From contig JAWOGN010000372.1 in the NCBI GenBank assembly GCA_046496815.1, positions 1 to 38,902 on the forward strand: DNA of 38,902 nt, read 5' to 3'. Shown piece after piece: positions 1-9,034 of this stretch. Each line of letters opens with the position of its first letter. The stretch's first letter is position 1. The DNA is from JAWOGN01 sp046496815 (lineage in GTDB: Bacteria > Desulfobacterota > DSM-4660 > Desulfatiglandales > Desulfatiglandaceae). Position numbers and translations under genes: made by a program. The notes beneath the pieces are model-generated. The model had not been told where the DNA came from and searched no databases. It worked only from the letters and a program-made list of their open reading frames with translations.

Positions 1-13
1 CTTTTTATGGATC

Positions 14-37
14 GCGGAGTTGATTCAATGACTCCGC
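14..37. other. Small hairpin near the left edge
   Basis: A 7-bp inverted repeat, GCGGAGT at 14-20 and ACTCCGC at 31-37, flanks a 10-base loop. It lies about 44 bases before the start of the crotonase gene. No T-run follows it on the plus strand, so it is not a classical terminator for that strand. It may be the 3' end of an upstream unit outside the window or a leader structure. The function is unknown. Confidence 0.4.
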
Positions 38-80
38 TGTGTTCACCCTGCAAATGAGGAGTCATGAAAGGAGGCTTTTG

Positions 81-857
81 ATGTCTTACGACACCGTTAT
101 CGTGGATCGGCAAGATCATGTGGGAATCATAACCATGAATCGGCCCCAACAGTTAAACACATTCAGCACCCAAATGGCAACCGAACTGAACCGGGCCTTC
201 ATCGAATTGGATAATGAAAAGAAAATTCGGGTGGTCGTGGTTAAGGGTGCGGGAAAAGCATTTTCCACGGGTATCGACGTTTCTGAGTTCTTCGGGAAAT
301 CCCTCAGGGAATACCGAGAGTGGGTCGGATTGATGGAACGAATGCATCATGTGATCGCCTATATGAGAAAACCCGTTATCGCTTCAGTCCACGGGTATGC
401 CGTAGCCAATGGCGCTGGTCTTATTGCCGCTTGCGATCTGGCTGTTGTGGCGGAGGGAACCAAAATCGGAACAACCGCCATTAACGTGGGGCTTTTTTGC
501 ATGGGTCCGGCGGTTCCTTTATCGAGATCACTCGGCCGAAAACGATCTTTGGAGTTGCTGCTCACCGGAGATATGATAGACGCGCAGGATGCGGAAAGAT
601 GGGGCCTTGTGAATCAGGTGGTCCCCGCCGATCAACTGGAGAAAGCGACCATGGCCTTGGCCACCAAACTGGCTGAAAAAAGCCCCTTGGCGCTCCAAAT
701 GGGAAAACAATCCTTCTACCGCATGTCGGATATGGAATTCGGAAAAGCACTCGAATATTCAAATGAGACCTTTGCAGCGCTTTGTTTGACCGAAGATGCC
801 CACGAGGGGATTAATGCCTTCCTGGAGAAGCGTAAACCGGTTTGGAATGAAAGATAA
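81..857 (+). CDS. Enoyl-CoA hydratase/isomerase family protein lacking both catalytic glutamates (ECHDC3-like)
   Basis: A crotonase-fold protein of 258 residues, the usual family size. The start at 81 is chosen because AAAGGAGG lies at 67-74; the frame stays open upstream to 39 but without a ribosome site. The oxyanion-hole segments are visible: KAFSTGID near residues 59-66 and VANGAGL near 108-114. In true enoyl-CoA hydratases one catalytic Glu follows the GGGC segment and a second lies in a PEI motif. Here those positions are Leu114 and Ala133. The following NVGLFC segment (about 135-140) resembles, from memory, the ECHDC3 branch of the superfamily. Ordinary water addition to enoyl-CoA is therefore unlikely. 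It may be an isomerase, a thioester hydrolase or a binding protein. Only 11 bases separate it from the RND adaptor gene, so the three genes are probably co-transcribed. Confidence 0.88.
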   Translation: MSYDTVIVDRQDHVGIITMNRPQQLNTFSTQMATELNRAFIELDNEKKIRVVVVKGAGKAFSTGIDVSEFFGKSLREYREWVGLMERMHHVIAYMRKPVIASVHGYAVANGAGLIAACDLAVVAEGTKIGTTAINVGLFCMGPAVPLSRSLGRKRSLELLLTGDMIDAQDAERWGLVNQVVPADQLEKATMALATKLAEKSPLALQMGKQSFYRMSDMEFGKALEYSNETFAALCLTEDAHEGINAFLEKRKPVWNER

Positions 858-868
858 GCTGGGACACG

Positions 869-2191
869 ATGGCGCAACCCAACCGGACAAACACACCCAG
901 TAGATTTATGAAGGGTTTGAGGATTGCGTTGGTCCTGATCATTTCGGGGGCCGTTGCAACATTTTTGATCAAGATGCGGCCACGTCCGATGCGTCAGGCG
1001 GTCCGGCACCTGCCGGTGCTTGTAGAAACCATGGAAGTTCGTGAGATCACCCAAAACATGATCATTCGAAACTATGGAACGGTGCGATCCGGAGAGACCC
1101 TGGAGATTACTGCGGAAGTGCGTGGCAAAATCGTGGAAACGGCACCGAACTTCGAGGAGGGCGAGTATTTTCCAAAAGGTGCTTTTTTGATGCGTATCGA
1201 CCCCCGAAGTTATCGCCTCACCGTGGACCGACTTCGGTGGGAAATACAACGTCTGGATGCTGAAATATTCAAAATCGGTCAGGAACAAAAGAATCTCCGG
1301 ATGTCAATGGATATCGCCAAAGAGGATACCCTTTTGGCCGAGTCGGAATACGAGCGCAATCGCTCCCTTGCAGCGCGAAAGGTCGTCTCTCAAACCCAAT
1401 TGGATCAGACCCGGCAGAGATGGCTTACAAGCCGCCAAAAGGCGCAGGAGATCGAGAACTCCCTCGCGCTGATCACGCCCCGCATCAACCTATTGAAAGC
1501 CCAACGATCGTCTACTTTGACACAGATGCAAGCGGCCCGGCTCGATTTGGAGCGGACTGAAATCAGCGCACCCTTCGACTGCCGGGTGGCTGAAAAAAGG
1601 ATCGAAAACGGACAATATGTCGCCGTAGGCACTCGGACCGCAAGCATTTATAATGTGGGGATTATGGAGGTGGAGGTCCGTATCCCACCCCGAGACATTG
1701 TGTGGCTTCATTTTGGGTCGGGTAAATCTATAAGCTTAAAAGGAAATCCTCCGGCCGGCGCTCGAGTCACATTTAATGCGGGGGACCGGACGATCCAATG
1801 GGAAGGCTTTGTCTCCAGAATCAAAGGGCGGATGGAAGAAAAAACTCGAACATTGCCCATTGTAGTGGAGATAAAAAATGGACATCCGAATACGGGTCAC
1901 CCACTCATGCCGGGGATGTTTGTCGAGCTGGAAATTGTGGGTAAAGCGGTGAAAGGCCTGTTCTTGCTACCGCAAGAGACGGTTCACGAAGACAACACCG
2001 TCTATGTTGTCGAAGATGGCAGCGTGCATATCAAGTCTGTAAATGTCCTCCGCCGGATCGACAACCTGTTGTATGTGAATAAGGGCCTGAGGGATCAGGA
2101 TCAGGTCATTACACGGTTTCCAGGAATCGTGACGGAGGGCATGAAAGTGCGCGTTAAACCGAAATCTGATCCCGGGGGTGCGTCCCGATGA
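869..2191 (+). CDS. RND efflux periplasmic adaptor (membrane fusion protein, HlyD/AcrA type)
   Basis: A 440-residue adaptor that would link an inner-membrane RND pump to an outer-membrane channel. One N-terminal membrane segment is visible at about residues 17-35, with no lipobox cysteine, so it is probably anchored by this helix. It is followed by a lipoyl/barrel-sandwich half, a long alpha-helical hairpin (about residues 125-225, rich in Gln, Arg and Leu), the second lipoyl half and a beta-barrel region. The gene follows the crotonase gene after 11 bases and its stop overlaps the pump start by 4 bases (ATGA at 2188-2191), a sign of translational coupling. No outer-membrane TolC-type gene is present in the window, so the channel must be encoded elsewhere. 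The substrate cannot be told from sequence. Confidence 0.9.
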   Translation: MAQPNRTNTPSRFMKGLRIALVLIISGAVATFLIKMRPRPMRQAVRHLPVLVETMEVREITQNMIIRNYGTVRSGETLEITAEVRGKIVETAPNFEEGEYFPKGAFLMRIDPRSYRLTVDRLRWEIQRLDAEIFKIGQEQKNLRMSMDIAKEDTLLAESEYERNRSLAARKVVSQTQLDQTRQRWLTSRQKAQEIENSLALITPRINLLKAQRSSTLTQMQAARLDLERTEISAPFDCRVAEKRIENGQYVAVGTRTASIYNVGIMEVEVRIPPRDIVWLHFGSGKSISLKGNPPAGARVTFNAGDRTIQWEGFVSRIKGRMEEKTRTLPIVVEIKNGHPNTGHPLMPGMFVELEIVGKAVKGLFLLPQETVHEDNTVYVVEDGSVHIKSVNVLRRIDNLLYVNKGLRDQDQVITRFPGIVTEGMKVRVKPKSDPGGASR

Positions 2192-5100
2192 GATCGGTTG
2201 CGCGATGGTCTGTGGAGCACAGGGTCACGGTCAACCTGCTGATGATATTTGTGATTGTCGTGGGTATTTTGGCGGTGAAACGGATGAAACGGGAGGTTTT
2301 TCCGCACTTTACTTTAGATTTGATCTCCGTTCAAGTGACTTACATGGGTGCCAGCCCCGAAGAGATTGAGGAAGGCATCCTCATCAAGATCGAGGAAAAG
2401 GTAAAATCGATCGAGGGGATAAAGAGAATCATTTCCAAGGCTCAGGAAGGCTATGGAACGGTCCTTCTGGAATTGAAAGAGGACGTGCATGATGTCCAGA
2501 AAGTCGTGAATGAAATCAAGACCCAGGTAGATACGATAGACACCTTTCCTGAAGAAGCGGAAACCCCTGTGATTCAGGAGGTTACCTTCAAAGAGGAGGC
2601 CATCAACATCGCCATTTACGGGCAAGCATCTGAACCGGCCCTTCGGCGTCTGGCTGAAAAGGTACGGGAAGATCTTTTGTCCTTCAAGACCATCTCACAG
2701 GTCAATCTGGCCGGGGTGCGCGATTACGAAATTTCGGTCGAGGTTTCCGAGGCAAACCTGAGGCGCTACGGTATGACCTTTGATCAGGTGGCCGCTGCGG
2801 TGAGGGTCGGGAGTTTGGATCTGCCGGGCGGGGTTATTAAGGCGATCGGGGGAGAGGTGCTTATTCGGGCGAAGGGACAGCGCTACAAAGGCAGTGAGTT
2901 CGAGAGGCTTCCCTTAATAGCACTGGAAGACGGCACCATTGTCCCTCTCGGAGATGTCGCCCGCGTGGTGGACGGATTTCAGGACACCGAGCAAAAGGGC
3001 CGGTTCGACGGTCAGCCGGCCGCGCTTGTACAGGTGAGAAAAACCCGTGACGAAGATTTGATCGACATCGCCCGCACCGTTCAACGTTATATAGAAAATA
3101 ACCGGAGTAAGCTTCCACCCGGCATCGGCATGGCGCCTTGGGGTGACCTTTCCCTGATCGTCCAGGACCGAATTGACCTGCTGGTATGGAACGGCACACA
3201 GGGAATCATTCTCGTTTTTGTCTCACTGGCGCTTTTCCTGCGAATGGGCCTGGCTTTTTGGGTGGCCTTGGGTATTCCCATCTCTTTCATGGGGGCCTTT
3301 TGCGCGCTCCAATGGTTGGGTGAAAGTATCAATATGATGTCTCTTTTCGCCTTCATAATGACCCTCGGTATTTTGGTGGATGATGCCATCATCATCGGGG
3401 AAAATATCTATTCGCATTATGAGAAAGGCGCTTCCCCCATACGCGCCATCATTGAAGGAACCGGAGAGGTAGGCGTCCCCGTGCTCATGGCGGTTGGCAC
3501 GAGTGTCGTCGCGTTTATGCCGATGCTGTTTGTGAGCGGGATTATGGGAAAATTCATTAGAATTCTCCCAATTGCTGTTATCACTATTTTGGTGGTATCG
3601 CTCTGGGAGGCATTTTTCATCCTTCCAGCGCACCTTGCGGCGAGCCTGGAACGTGACTCTCGAAAAACCGGAAATAAAAAAAAATGGCATATCCGTCTGC
3701 TAAATCGAATTCAAAAAGGCCTACAGTACACGATCATGCATCTCTATGGTCCCGCGCTCACCTGGGTTTTAAAGAACCGCTATTTCACTTTTACGGTGGG
3801 ATTGGGCGTGTTGATCATCATTTTTGGCCTGATCGAGGGACGACACGTCTCCTATGTGCTGTTCCCTAAGGCCGCCAGCAATTACATCCAAGTACAAATG
3901 AGCTATCCCCTGGGTACGCCGGTCAATTTGACGGAATCGGCCATAAGGAAAATCGAAGCTGCGGTTCCAAAACTGAACCGGGATCTTTCAGGGGAAAAGA
4001 CGGATGGCAAGGACATCGTTCGTTATTCTTTCAGTCTGGTAGGCATTATTTCCAACCCGGGGTTTGGGGAAACCGAATTGGGGGGACATGCGGGACAGGT
4101 TTTTCTTGAACTTTTGCCGGCAGAGGAGCGGTCCTTAAAAGTGACTGAAGTGGTGAACCGATGGCGGGAACTGGTGGGTGAAATCCCGGGTGCCGAGCGG
4201 CTGACTTTCTCCACCTTGACCGGAGGACCCGGAGGAAATCCCATAGAAATCCAACTCATGGGAAATGATATCGATGAACTGAAAGAGGCGGCCGCTGAAC
4301 TTAAGACCGAGATTTCCAAATATAAGGGGACCTTTGACATAACGGACAATTTCAAACCGGGAAAGCTGGAAATCAAGATAAAGGCGAAAACTTCTGCAAG
4401 GCCATTGGGAATTACCTTGGCAGACCTGGCTCGGCAAGTCAGGCAGGCCTTCCATGGAGAGGAAGCGGTCCGGTTGCAGCGGGGCCGAGATGATGTAAAG
4501 GTTATGGTCCGCTATTCTGAATCCGAAAGACGCAATCTGGGAACGGTTGATGAAATGCGAATTCGGACGTCCGCCGGGAATGAGGTGCCGTTTGGTGAAG
4601 TGGCCGAGGCCGTTTATGGGCGTGGGTATTCGGTCATCAACAGAAACGATCGGCAGCGCCAAATTACGGTCATATCGGATCTGGATGAAAACGTCGCCAA
4701 TGCCGAACGTGTACTAGATTCACTGGGCGCCGGTTTTCTTCCTGATATGGTGAAGCGACACCCCGGTGTGAGGTATTCTTTTGAAGGGCAGCGGCAGCAA
4801 TCCAATGAATCGGTGGGCAGCTTGTTTCGAGGTTTCATCATTGCAATTATGGCGATATACTTGCTTTTGGCAACGCAGTTTCGCTCTTACGCGCAACCGA
4901 TTATCGTCATGGTTGCCCTTCCCTTTGGAATGGTGGGGGCGATATTGGGTCACCTGATCATGGACCTGCCTATTACGCTGCTGAGCCTCTTGGGCATGGT
5001 GGCGCTTTCGGGTATCGTGGTGAACGACTCCATTATCCTCCTTGATTTTATCAATCGGTCCATCCGGGAAGGAACCGCACTGCGGCAGGCGATCGAAATA

Positions 5101-5355
5101 TCCGGAAAAGCCAGATTTCGTGCCGTGATTCTCACTTCATTGACGACCATAGCGGGCCTGCTGCCGCTTTTAACGGAACGTAGCTTTCAGGCGCAGTTTC
5201 TGATCCCCATGGCCGTGAGCATTTGCTTCGGACTGTTGGTGGCGACAATGCTAACCCTTCTCTTTGTGCCGGCGCTTTATATGATTGTGTTGGATATGAC
5301 CGCCTTCATGCGGCGAGCGGTGGGTCACCCCGGAGATGTTCAGCAATCCGGATAA
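2188..5355 (+). CDS. RND family efflux transporter permease (AcrB/MdtB-like)
   Basis: An inner-membrane proton-driven pump of 1055 residues, the normal size for the hydrophobe/amphiphile RND family. The expected repeat is visible: an N-terminal membrane helix, a large periplasmic loop, a block of helices at about residues 335-480, a second large periplasmic loop, and a C-terminal helix block at about 870-1035. The proton-relay aspartate pair is present in transmembrane helix 4 as Asp398-Asp399 (GILVDDAI). The related GIVVNDSI motif occurs in the second half. The start overlaps the adaptor stop by 4 bases. The pair forms an efflux system without its outer-membrane partner. The upstream crotonase in the same run could hint at a fatty-acid-like or hydrophobic substrate, but that is inference only. 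Confidence 0.93.
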   Translation: MRSVARWSVEHRVTVNLLMIFVIVVGILAVKRMKREVFPHFTLDLISVQVTYMGASPEEIEEGILIKIEEKVKSIEGIKRIISKAQEGYGTVLLELKEDVHDVQKVVNEIKTQVDTIDTFPEEAETPVIQEVTFKEEAINIAIYGQASEPALRRLAEKVREDLLSFKTISQVNLAGVRDYEISVEVSEANLRRYGMTFDQVAAAVRVGSLDLPGGVIKAIGGEVLIRAKGQRYKGSEFERLPLIALEDGTIVPLGDVARVVDGFQDTEQKGRFDGQPAALVQVRKTRDEDLIDIARTVQRYIENNRSKLPPGIGMAPWGDLSLIVQDRIDLLVWNGTQGIILVFVSLALFLRMGLAFWVALGIPISFMGAFCALQWLGESINMMSLFAFIMTLGILVDDAIIIGENIYSHYEKGASPIRAIIEGTGEVGVPVLMAVGTSVVAFMPMLFVSGIMGKFIRILPIAVITILVVSLWEAFFILPAHLAASLERDSRKTGNKKKWHIRLLNRIQKGLQYTIMHLYGPALTWVLKNRYFTFTVGLGVLIIIFGLIEGRHVSYVLFPKAASNYIQVQMSYPLGTPVNLTESAIRKIEAAVPKLNRDLSGEKTDGKDIVRYSFSLVGIISNPGFGETELGGHAGQVFLELLPAEERSLKVTEVVNRWRELVGEIPGAERLTFSTLTGGPGGNPIEIQLMGNDIDELKEAAAELKTEISKYKGTFDITDNFKPGKLEIKIKAKTSARPLGITLADLARQVRQAFHGEEAVRLQRGRDDVKVMVRYSESERRNLGTVDEMRIRTSAGNEVPFGEVAEAVYGRGYSVINRNDRQRQITVISDLDENVANAERVLDSLGAGFLPDMVKRHPGVRYSFEGQRQQSNESVGSLFRGFIIAIMAIYLLLATQFRSYAQPIIVMVALPFGMVGAILGHLIMDLPITLLSLLGMVALSGIVVNDSIILLDFINRSIREGTALRQAIEISGKARFRAVILTSLTTIAGLLPLLTERSFQAQFLIPMAVSICFGLLVATMLTLLFVPALYMIVLDMTAFMRRAVGHPGDVQQSG

Positions 5356-5558
5356 GCCGACTTGCACACTTCATTTCCAATCAAGCCCGTATTTTCCGCT
5401 TGAATTCAGCCATGGATGTAAGCTAATTAATGTGGATCCGTAAATCGGTATGGATAGATTCGGGTGATCAGCTTCAGCAAAAGACGTTCCATACAAAATA
5501 TTGGTTGAATGCCCATTCGAACCCTTATTTGGGAACCCAAAACGCAAGGAGGCGAGAC

Positions 5559-6320
5559 ATGAAGATTGCCGTAAGCGGCAAGGGAGGCGTCGGGAAAACC
5601 ACCTTTGCCGCTTTTTTGATTCGAGCCCTCGTGGATGAGGGGAGGCGGGTGCTTGCCATAGATGCCGACCCAGATGCCAATCTGGCGCAGGCTCTGGGGG
5701 TAAAAAACAGTGATGAGATTGTTCCCATTTCTCAGATGAAGGCGCTGGTGGAAGAAAGAACCGGAGCCAAACCGGGCACAATGGGACAATTTTTTAAGCT
5801 GAACCCAAAGGTCGACGATCTGCCTGAAAGACTCTCCGTCCAAATAGACGGTGTTAAACTCATGGTAATGGGAAGTGTCAAGACAGGTGGCGCAGGATGT
5901 GTGTGTCCGGAGAGCATCCTTCTCAAGAACCTGGTGAGACACATCGTGCTGGCCCGGGACGAGGCGGTGGTGCTTGATATGGAGGCCGGTTTGGAACACC
6001 TGGGTCGGGGGACGGCCATGGCCGTGGATCGATTGGTGGTCGTGGTTGAGCCGGGAAGGCGAAGCATTGAAACCGCCCACCATATTCGCAGACTTGCAGG
6101 AGATATCGGCATCAAGAATTTGAGCTTTGCCGGGAATAAGATCCGTTCGGATACGGATAAAAATTTTCTGTTAAAGCAAATGCCGGATTTTCATTTCCTG
6201 GCTTTTCTCCCCTATCAAAGCAGTATCATCGAAGCGGACCTTGAGGGGCGGCCTCCTTTCGAAAAAGACAAAGAAGGCCTGGAGATCATCAAGGCGGCAA
6301 TTAAGGAATTGGAAGCGTGA
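5559..6320 (+). CDS. CooC-like nickel-insertion / MinD-ParA family ATPase
   Basis: A 253-residue P-loop ATPase. The start at 5559 is set by AAGGAGG at 5546-5552; the frame is open upstream to 5430 but without a ribosome site. It begins with the deviant Walker A motif GKGGVGKT (residues 7-14) and has the DADPDANLAQALG segment typical of CooC. Cys114 and Cys116 form a CxC motif followed by Pro (GCVCPES), matching the metal-binding CxC of CooC, which loads nickel into carbon monoxide dehydrogenase. No CODH or acetyl-CoA synthase gene is in the window. In acetogenic and sulfate-reducing bacteria such paralogues are also found away from CODH operons. The client enzyme is therefore unknown. It is flanked by an RND pump and serC, each separated by more than 100 bases. 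Confidence 0.85.
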   Translation: MKIAVSGKGGVGKTTFAAFLIRALVDEGRRVLAIDADPDANLAQALGVKNSDEIVPISQMKALVEERTGAKPGTMGQFFKLNPKVDDLPERLSVQIDGVKLMVMGSVKTGGAGCVCPESILLKNLVRHIVLARDEAVVLDMEAGLEHLGRGTAMAVDRLVVVVEPGRRSIETAHHIRRLAGDIGIKNLSFAGNKIRSDTDKNFLLKQMPDFHFLAFLPYQSSIIEADLEGRPPFEKDKEGLEIIKAAIKELEA

Positions 6321-6433
6321 AGGCGGAATGACTTGGAGGAACCTCAGAAAGGATTCATTCAGCATGCATAAGAGAGCGAAGATGCTGAGATCTCGTGGTG
6401 CGTCAGAGAAATAGAACGTGAGGAGTTGAGCCT

Positions 6434-7519
6434 ATGGCAAGGAGAATCCACAATTTTAACGCGGGTCCGGCTGCTTTACCGTTACCGGTTTTGGAAGAGA
6501 TACAGGCGGAATTTCTGGATTTCAAAGGCTCCGGGATGTCCATCCTGGAGGTGAGTCACCGTTCCAAATGGTTTGATGATGTGATCAACGATGCAGTGGA
6601 TAGAACGAAACGTCTTCTCGGACTTGATGAGGCTTATCATGTGCTTTTCATTCAGGGTGGTGCGAGCCTGCAGTTTTGCATGATTCCCATGAACCTAAGC
6701 GTAGCGGGCAAACCCCTGGATTACATCGACACCGGCACATGGTCGAGCAAAGCTATCAAGGAGGCCAGGATTCAAGGGAAGGATGTCCGTGTGATCGCTT
6801 CTTCCGAGGATAGGGGGTTTGCTTACATCCCGAAAGATTTCAAGGTAGACCCGGATGCGGCGTATCTGCACTTTACCTCAAACAACACCATCAAAGGGAC
6901 GCAGTGGGCCGAGTTCCCGGAAAGTGGTGATGTGCCGCTCGTTTGCGATATGTCCTCCGACTTCTTGAGCCGCCCTTTCAATGTGACCCCTTTCGGGATG
7001 ATCTATGCAGGGGCACAAAAAAATATCGGACCGGCCGGCACGGCCATGGTGATTATACGGAAGGACATGCTGGAGCGGGTGCCGGAAACGTTGCCCACCA
7101 TGATGAAATATACAACATTCAGCGGAAAGAATTCCATGTTTAACACGCCGGCCTGTTTTGTGATATACACCATCAGCCTCGTTCTCAAATGGCTTGAGGA
7201 GACGATCGATGGCCTGGAAAGCATGGCGGCCGTAAATCGGGAAAAGGCTGCGCTCCTCTACGACTATATCGACCGGTCGGACTTCTACGTGGGTACCGCG
7301 GCCGAGGACAGCCGATCCTTGATGAACGTGACTTTCAGACTTCCAAGTGCGGATCTGGAATCCAAATTTGTAGCCCGAGCCATGGAGGAGGGTCTGGGAG
7401 GTTTAAAGGGCCACCGCTCGGTAGGGGGGTGCAGGGCCTCAATTTACAACGCAACAGGAATCTGGGCGGTGAAGGATCTTGTGGGATTTATGGCTGAGTT
7501 TGAGAAAAAAGAAGGGTAG
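6434..7519 (+). CDS. serC: Phosphoserine aminotransferase
   Basis: Class V PLP-dependent aminotransferase of 361 residues, almost exactly the length of E. coli SerC. It converts 3-phosphohydroxypyruvate and glutamate to phosphoserine and 2-oxoglutarate in serine synthesis, and can act in pyridoxine synthesis. The N-terminal NFNAGPAALP motif is characteristic. The PLP lysine is Lys196 in GAQKNIGPAG, and the C-terminal GGLKGHRSVGGCRAS segment is also SerC-like. A GAGGAG ribosome site lies near 6420-6425. The gene is followed after 64 bases by asnS on the same strand. No serA is present in the window. Confidence 0.96.
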   Translation: MARRIHNFNAGPAALPLPVLEEIQAEFLDFKGSGMSILEVSHRSKWFDDVINDAVDRTKRLLGLDEAYHVLFIQGGASLQFCMIPMNLSVAGKPLDYIDTGTWSSKAIKEARIQGKDVRVIASSEDRGFAYIPKDFKVDPDAAYLHFTSNNTIKGTQWAEFPESGDVPLVCDMSSDFLSRPFNVTPFGMIYAGAQKNIGPAGTAMVIIRKDMLERVPETLPTMMKYTTFSGKNSMFNTPACFVIYTISLVLKWLEETIDGLESMAAVNREKAALLYDYIDRSDFYVGTAAEDSRSLMNVTFRLPSADLESKFVARAMEEGLGGLKGHRSVGGCRASIYNATGIWAVKDLVGFMAEFEKKEG

Positions 7520-7583
7520 ACATTTGCAATCGTAACCGCCGGCATACAATCACCGAGACGCGCGAAGGGATGGACTGCTTGAG

Positions 7584-8987
7584 ATGACCTCAGAATTGAA
7601 ACGAAGCAGAATTGTTGAAATACTTTCTTCCGAAAAGACCGGAATCTCCGTTGCCGTAATGGGATGGGTCAGAACGCGGAGAGACTCCAAGGGCGGGTTC
7701 TCCTTCATAGAAGTCAATGACGGATCATGTCTAAGCAGTCTGCAGGTCATAGCGGATGGAAAATTGCCCAATTATGAAACCGAGATTCTCGCTTTGCAAA
7801 CAGGGTGTGCGGTGAAGGTTTCAGGCACCCTGGCGCTTTCGCCCGGCAAGGGGCAAAACGTAGAACTCCAGGCAGAAGAACTTGAAGTGACCGGGTGGGC
7901 GGATCCCGCCACATATCCGCTGCAAAAAAAGCGGCACTCTTTTGAATTTTTGCGGACCGTCGCCCATCTGAGACCCAGAACCAACACCTTTGGTGCGGTT
8001 GCGAGGTTGAGAAACACCATGAGCCGCGCGATTCACACCTTTTTTCAGGATAGAGGTTTTGTCTATGTTCACACCCCCATCATCACGGGAAGCGACTGCG
8101 AAGGTGCCGGTGAGATGTTCAAAGTGACGACATTTGATCTCGATAAAGTCCCCAAAAAGAATGGCCGCACCGACTTTTCGGGGGATTTCTTTGGAAGATC
8201 CGCCGCGCTGACCGTAAGCGGACAGTTGGAAGCGGAGATTTATGCGCTGGCCTTGGGAGATGTGTACACATTCGGGCCCACCTTCAGGGCGGAAGATTCG
8301 AATACGGCCCGTCACCTGGCTGAATTTTGGATGGTAGAGCCGGAGATGGCATTTTGTGATCTCCAGGGAAATGCGACGTTAGCCGTGGACCTGCTCAAAT
8401 TCGTTTTTGCGTATGTTCTTGAGAACGCTGAAGAGGATTTGAAGTTGTTCAATCGTTTCATAGACGCCACCGTCATAGATACTTTGGAGGCCTTGGTGTC
8501 ACAAGACTACGAACACCTGACCTACACCGAGGCGATTGATGTCCTTTCAAAGGCAAAGGAGAGTTTTGAGTTCCCGGTCGACTGGGGGTGCGATCTTCAG
8601 TCGGAACATGAACGATATCTTTGTGAGAAGGTCTTCAAGAAACCGATTGTGCTTGTCGATTTTCCCAGAGAAATAAAGGCGTTCTACATGAAGCTGAATG
8701 CGGACCGAAAAACGGTGCGGGCAATGGATGTACTGGTGCCGAAGATCGGAGAGATCATCGGAGGGAGCCAGCGTGAGGACGACTACGACACGCTTCTGGA
8801 GCGCATCAAGGAGATGGACCTCAATCCGGATGATTACTGGTGGTACCTGGAGCTGAGAAAATTTGGTTCCGCGCCCCACTCCGGTTTCGGGCTGGGATTT
8901 GAACGCCTCGTTCAGTTTGTAACCGGCCTCTCCAATATCCGCGACGTGATTCCATTCCCCAGAACACCTGGAAACGTGAGCTTTTAG
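7584..8987 (+). CDS. asnS: Asparaginyl-tRNA synthetase
   Basis: A class IIb aminoacyl-tRNA synthetase of 467 residues that charges tRNA-Asn with asparagine. An N-terminal OB-fold anticodon-binding domain (about residues 15-105) is followed by the catalytic domain. Class II motif 2 is visible as FRAEDSNTARHLAEFWMVEPE-type sequence near residues 233-253. Motif 3 is visible near the C-terminus (GFGLGFERLVQF). The C-terminal IRDVIPFPRTPG is diagnostic for AsnS against AspS. The start has only a weak upstream ribosome site. Having AsnS means the organism need not rely only on the tRNA-dependent amidotransferase route for Asn-tRNA. It ends 47 bases before the converging lipid-kinase-like gene. Confidence 0.96.
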   Translation: MTSELKRSRIVEILSSEKTGISVAVMGWVRTRRDSKGGFSFIEVNDGSCLSSLQVIADGKLPNYETEILALQTGCAVKVSGTLALSPGKGQNVELQAEELEVTGWADPATYPLQKKRHSFEFLRTVAHLRPRTNTFGAVARLRNTMSRAIHTFFQDRGFVYVHTPIITGSDCEGAGEMFKVTTFDLDKVPKKNGRTDFSGDFFGRSAALTVSGQLEAEIYALALGDVYTFGPTFRAEDSNTARHLAEFWMVEPEMAFCDLQGNATLAVDLLKFVFAYVLENAEEDLKLFNRFIDATVIDTLEALVSQDYEHLTYTEAIDVLSKAKESFEFPVDWGCDLQSEHERYLCEKVFKKPIVLVDFPREIKAFYMKLNADRKTVRAMDVLVPKIGEIIGGSQREDDYDTLLERIKEMDLNPDDYWWYLELRKFGSAPHSGFGLGFERLVQFVTGLSNIRDVIPFPRTPGNVSF

Positions 8988-9034
8988 AACCCGGGTGAAT
9001 GCGCGTCCCCGCCGGCCCGCACCGACCGGTAGCG

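Noticed and set aside
716..1288. 190-codon minus-strand open frame
   Set aside because: It lies opposite the crotonase and adaptor genes, which are clearly real, and its translation resembles no protein family.
5508..5532. GGGTTCGAAT on the minus strand, like a tRNA T-loop
   Set aside because: The flanking bases do not form a T-stem and no acceptor or anticodon arm can be built.
6359..6388. Inverted repeat TCAGCAT/ATGCTGA in the serC leader
   Set aside because: A 7-bp repeat with a 16-base spacer and no T-run; it could be chance and fits no known leader such as a T-box or riboswitch.
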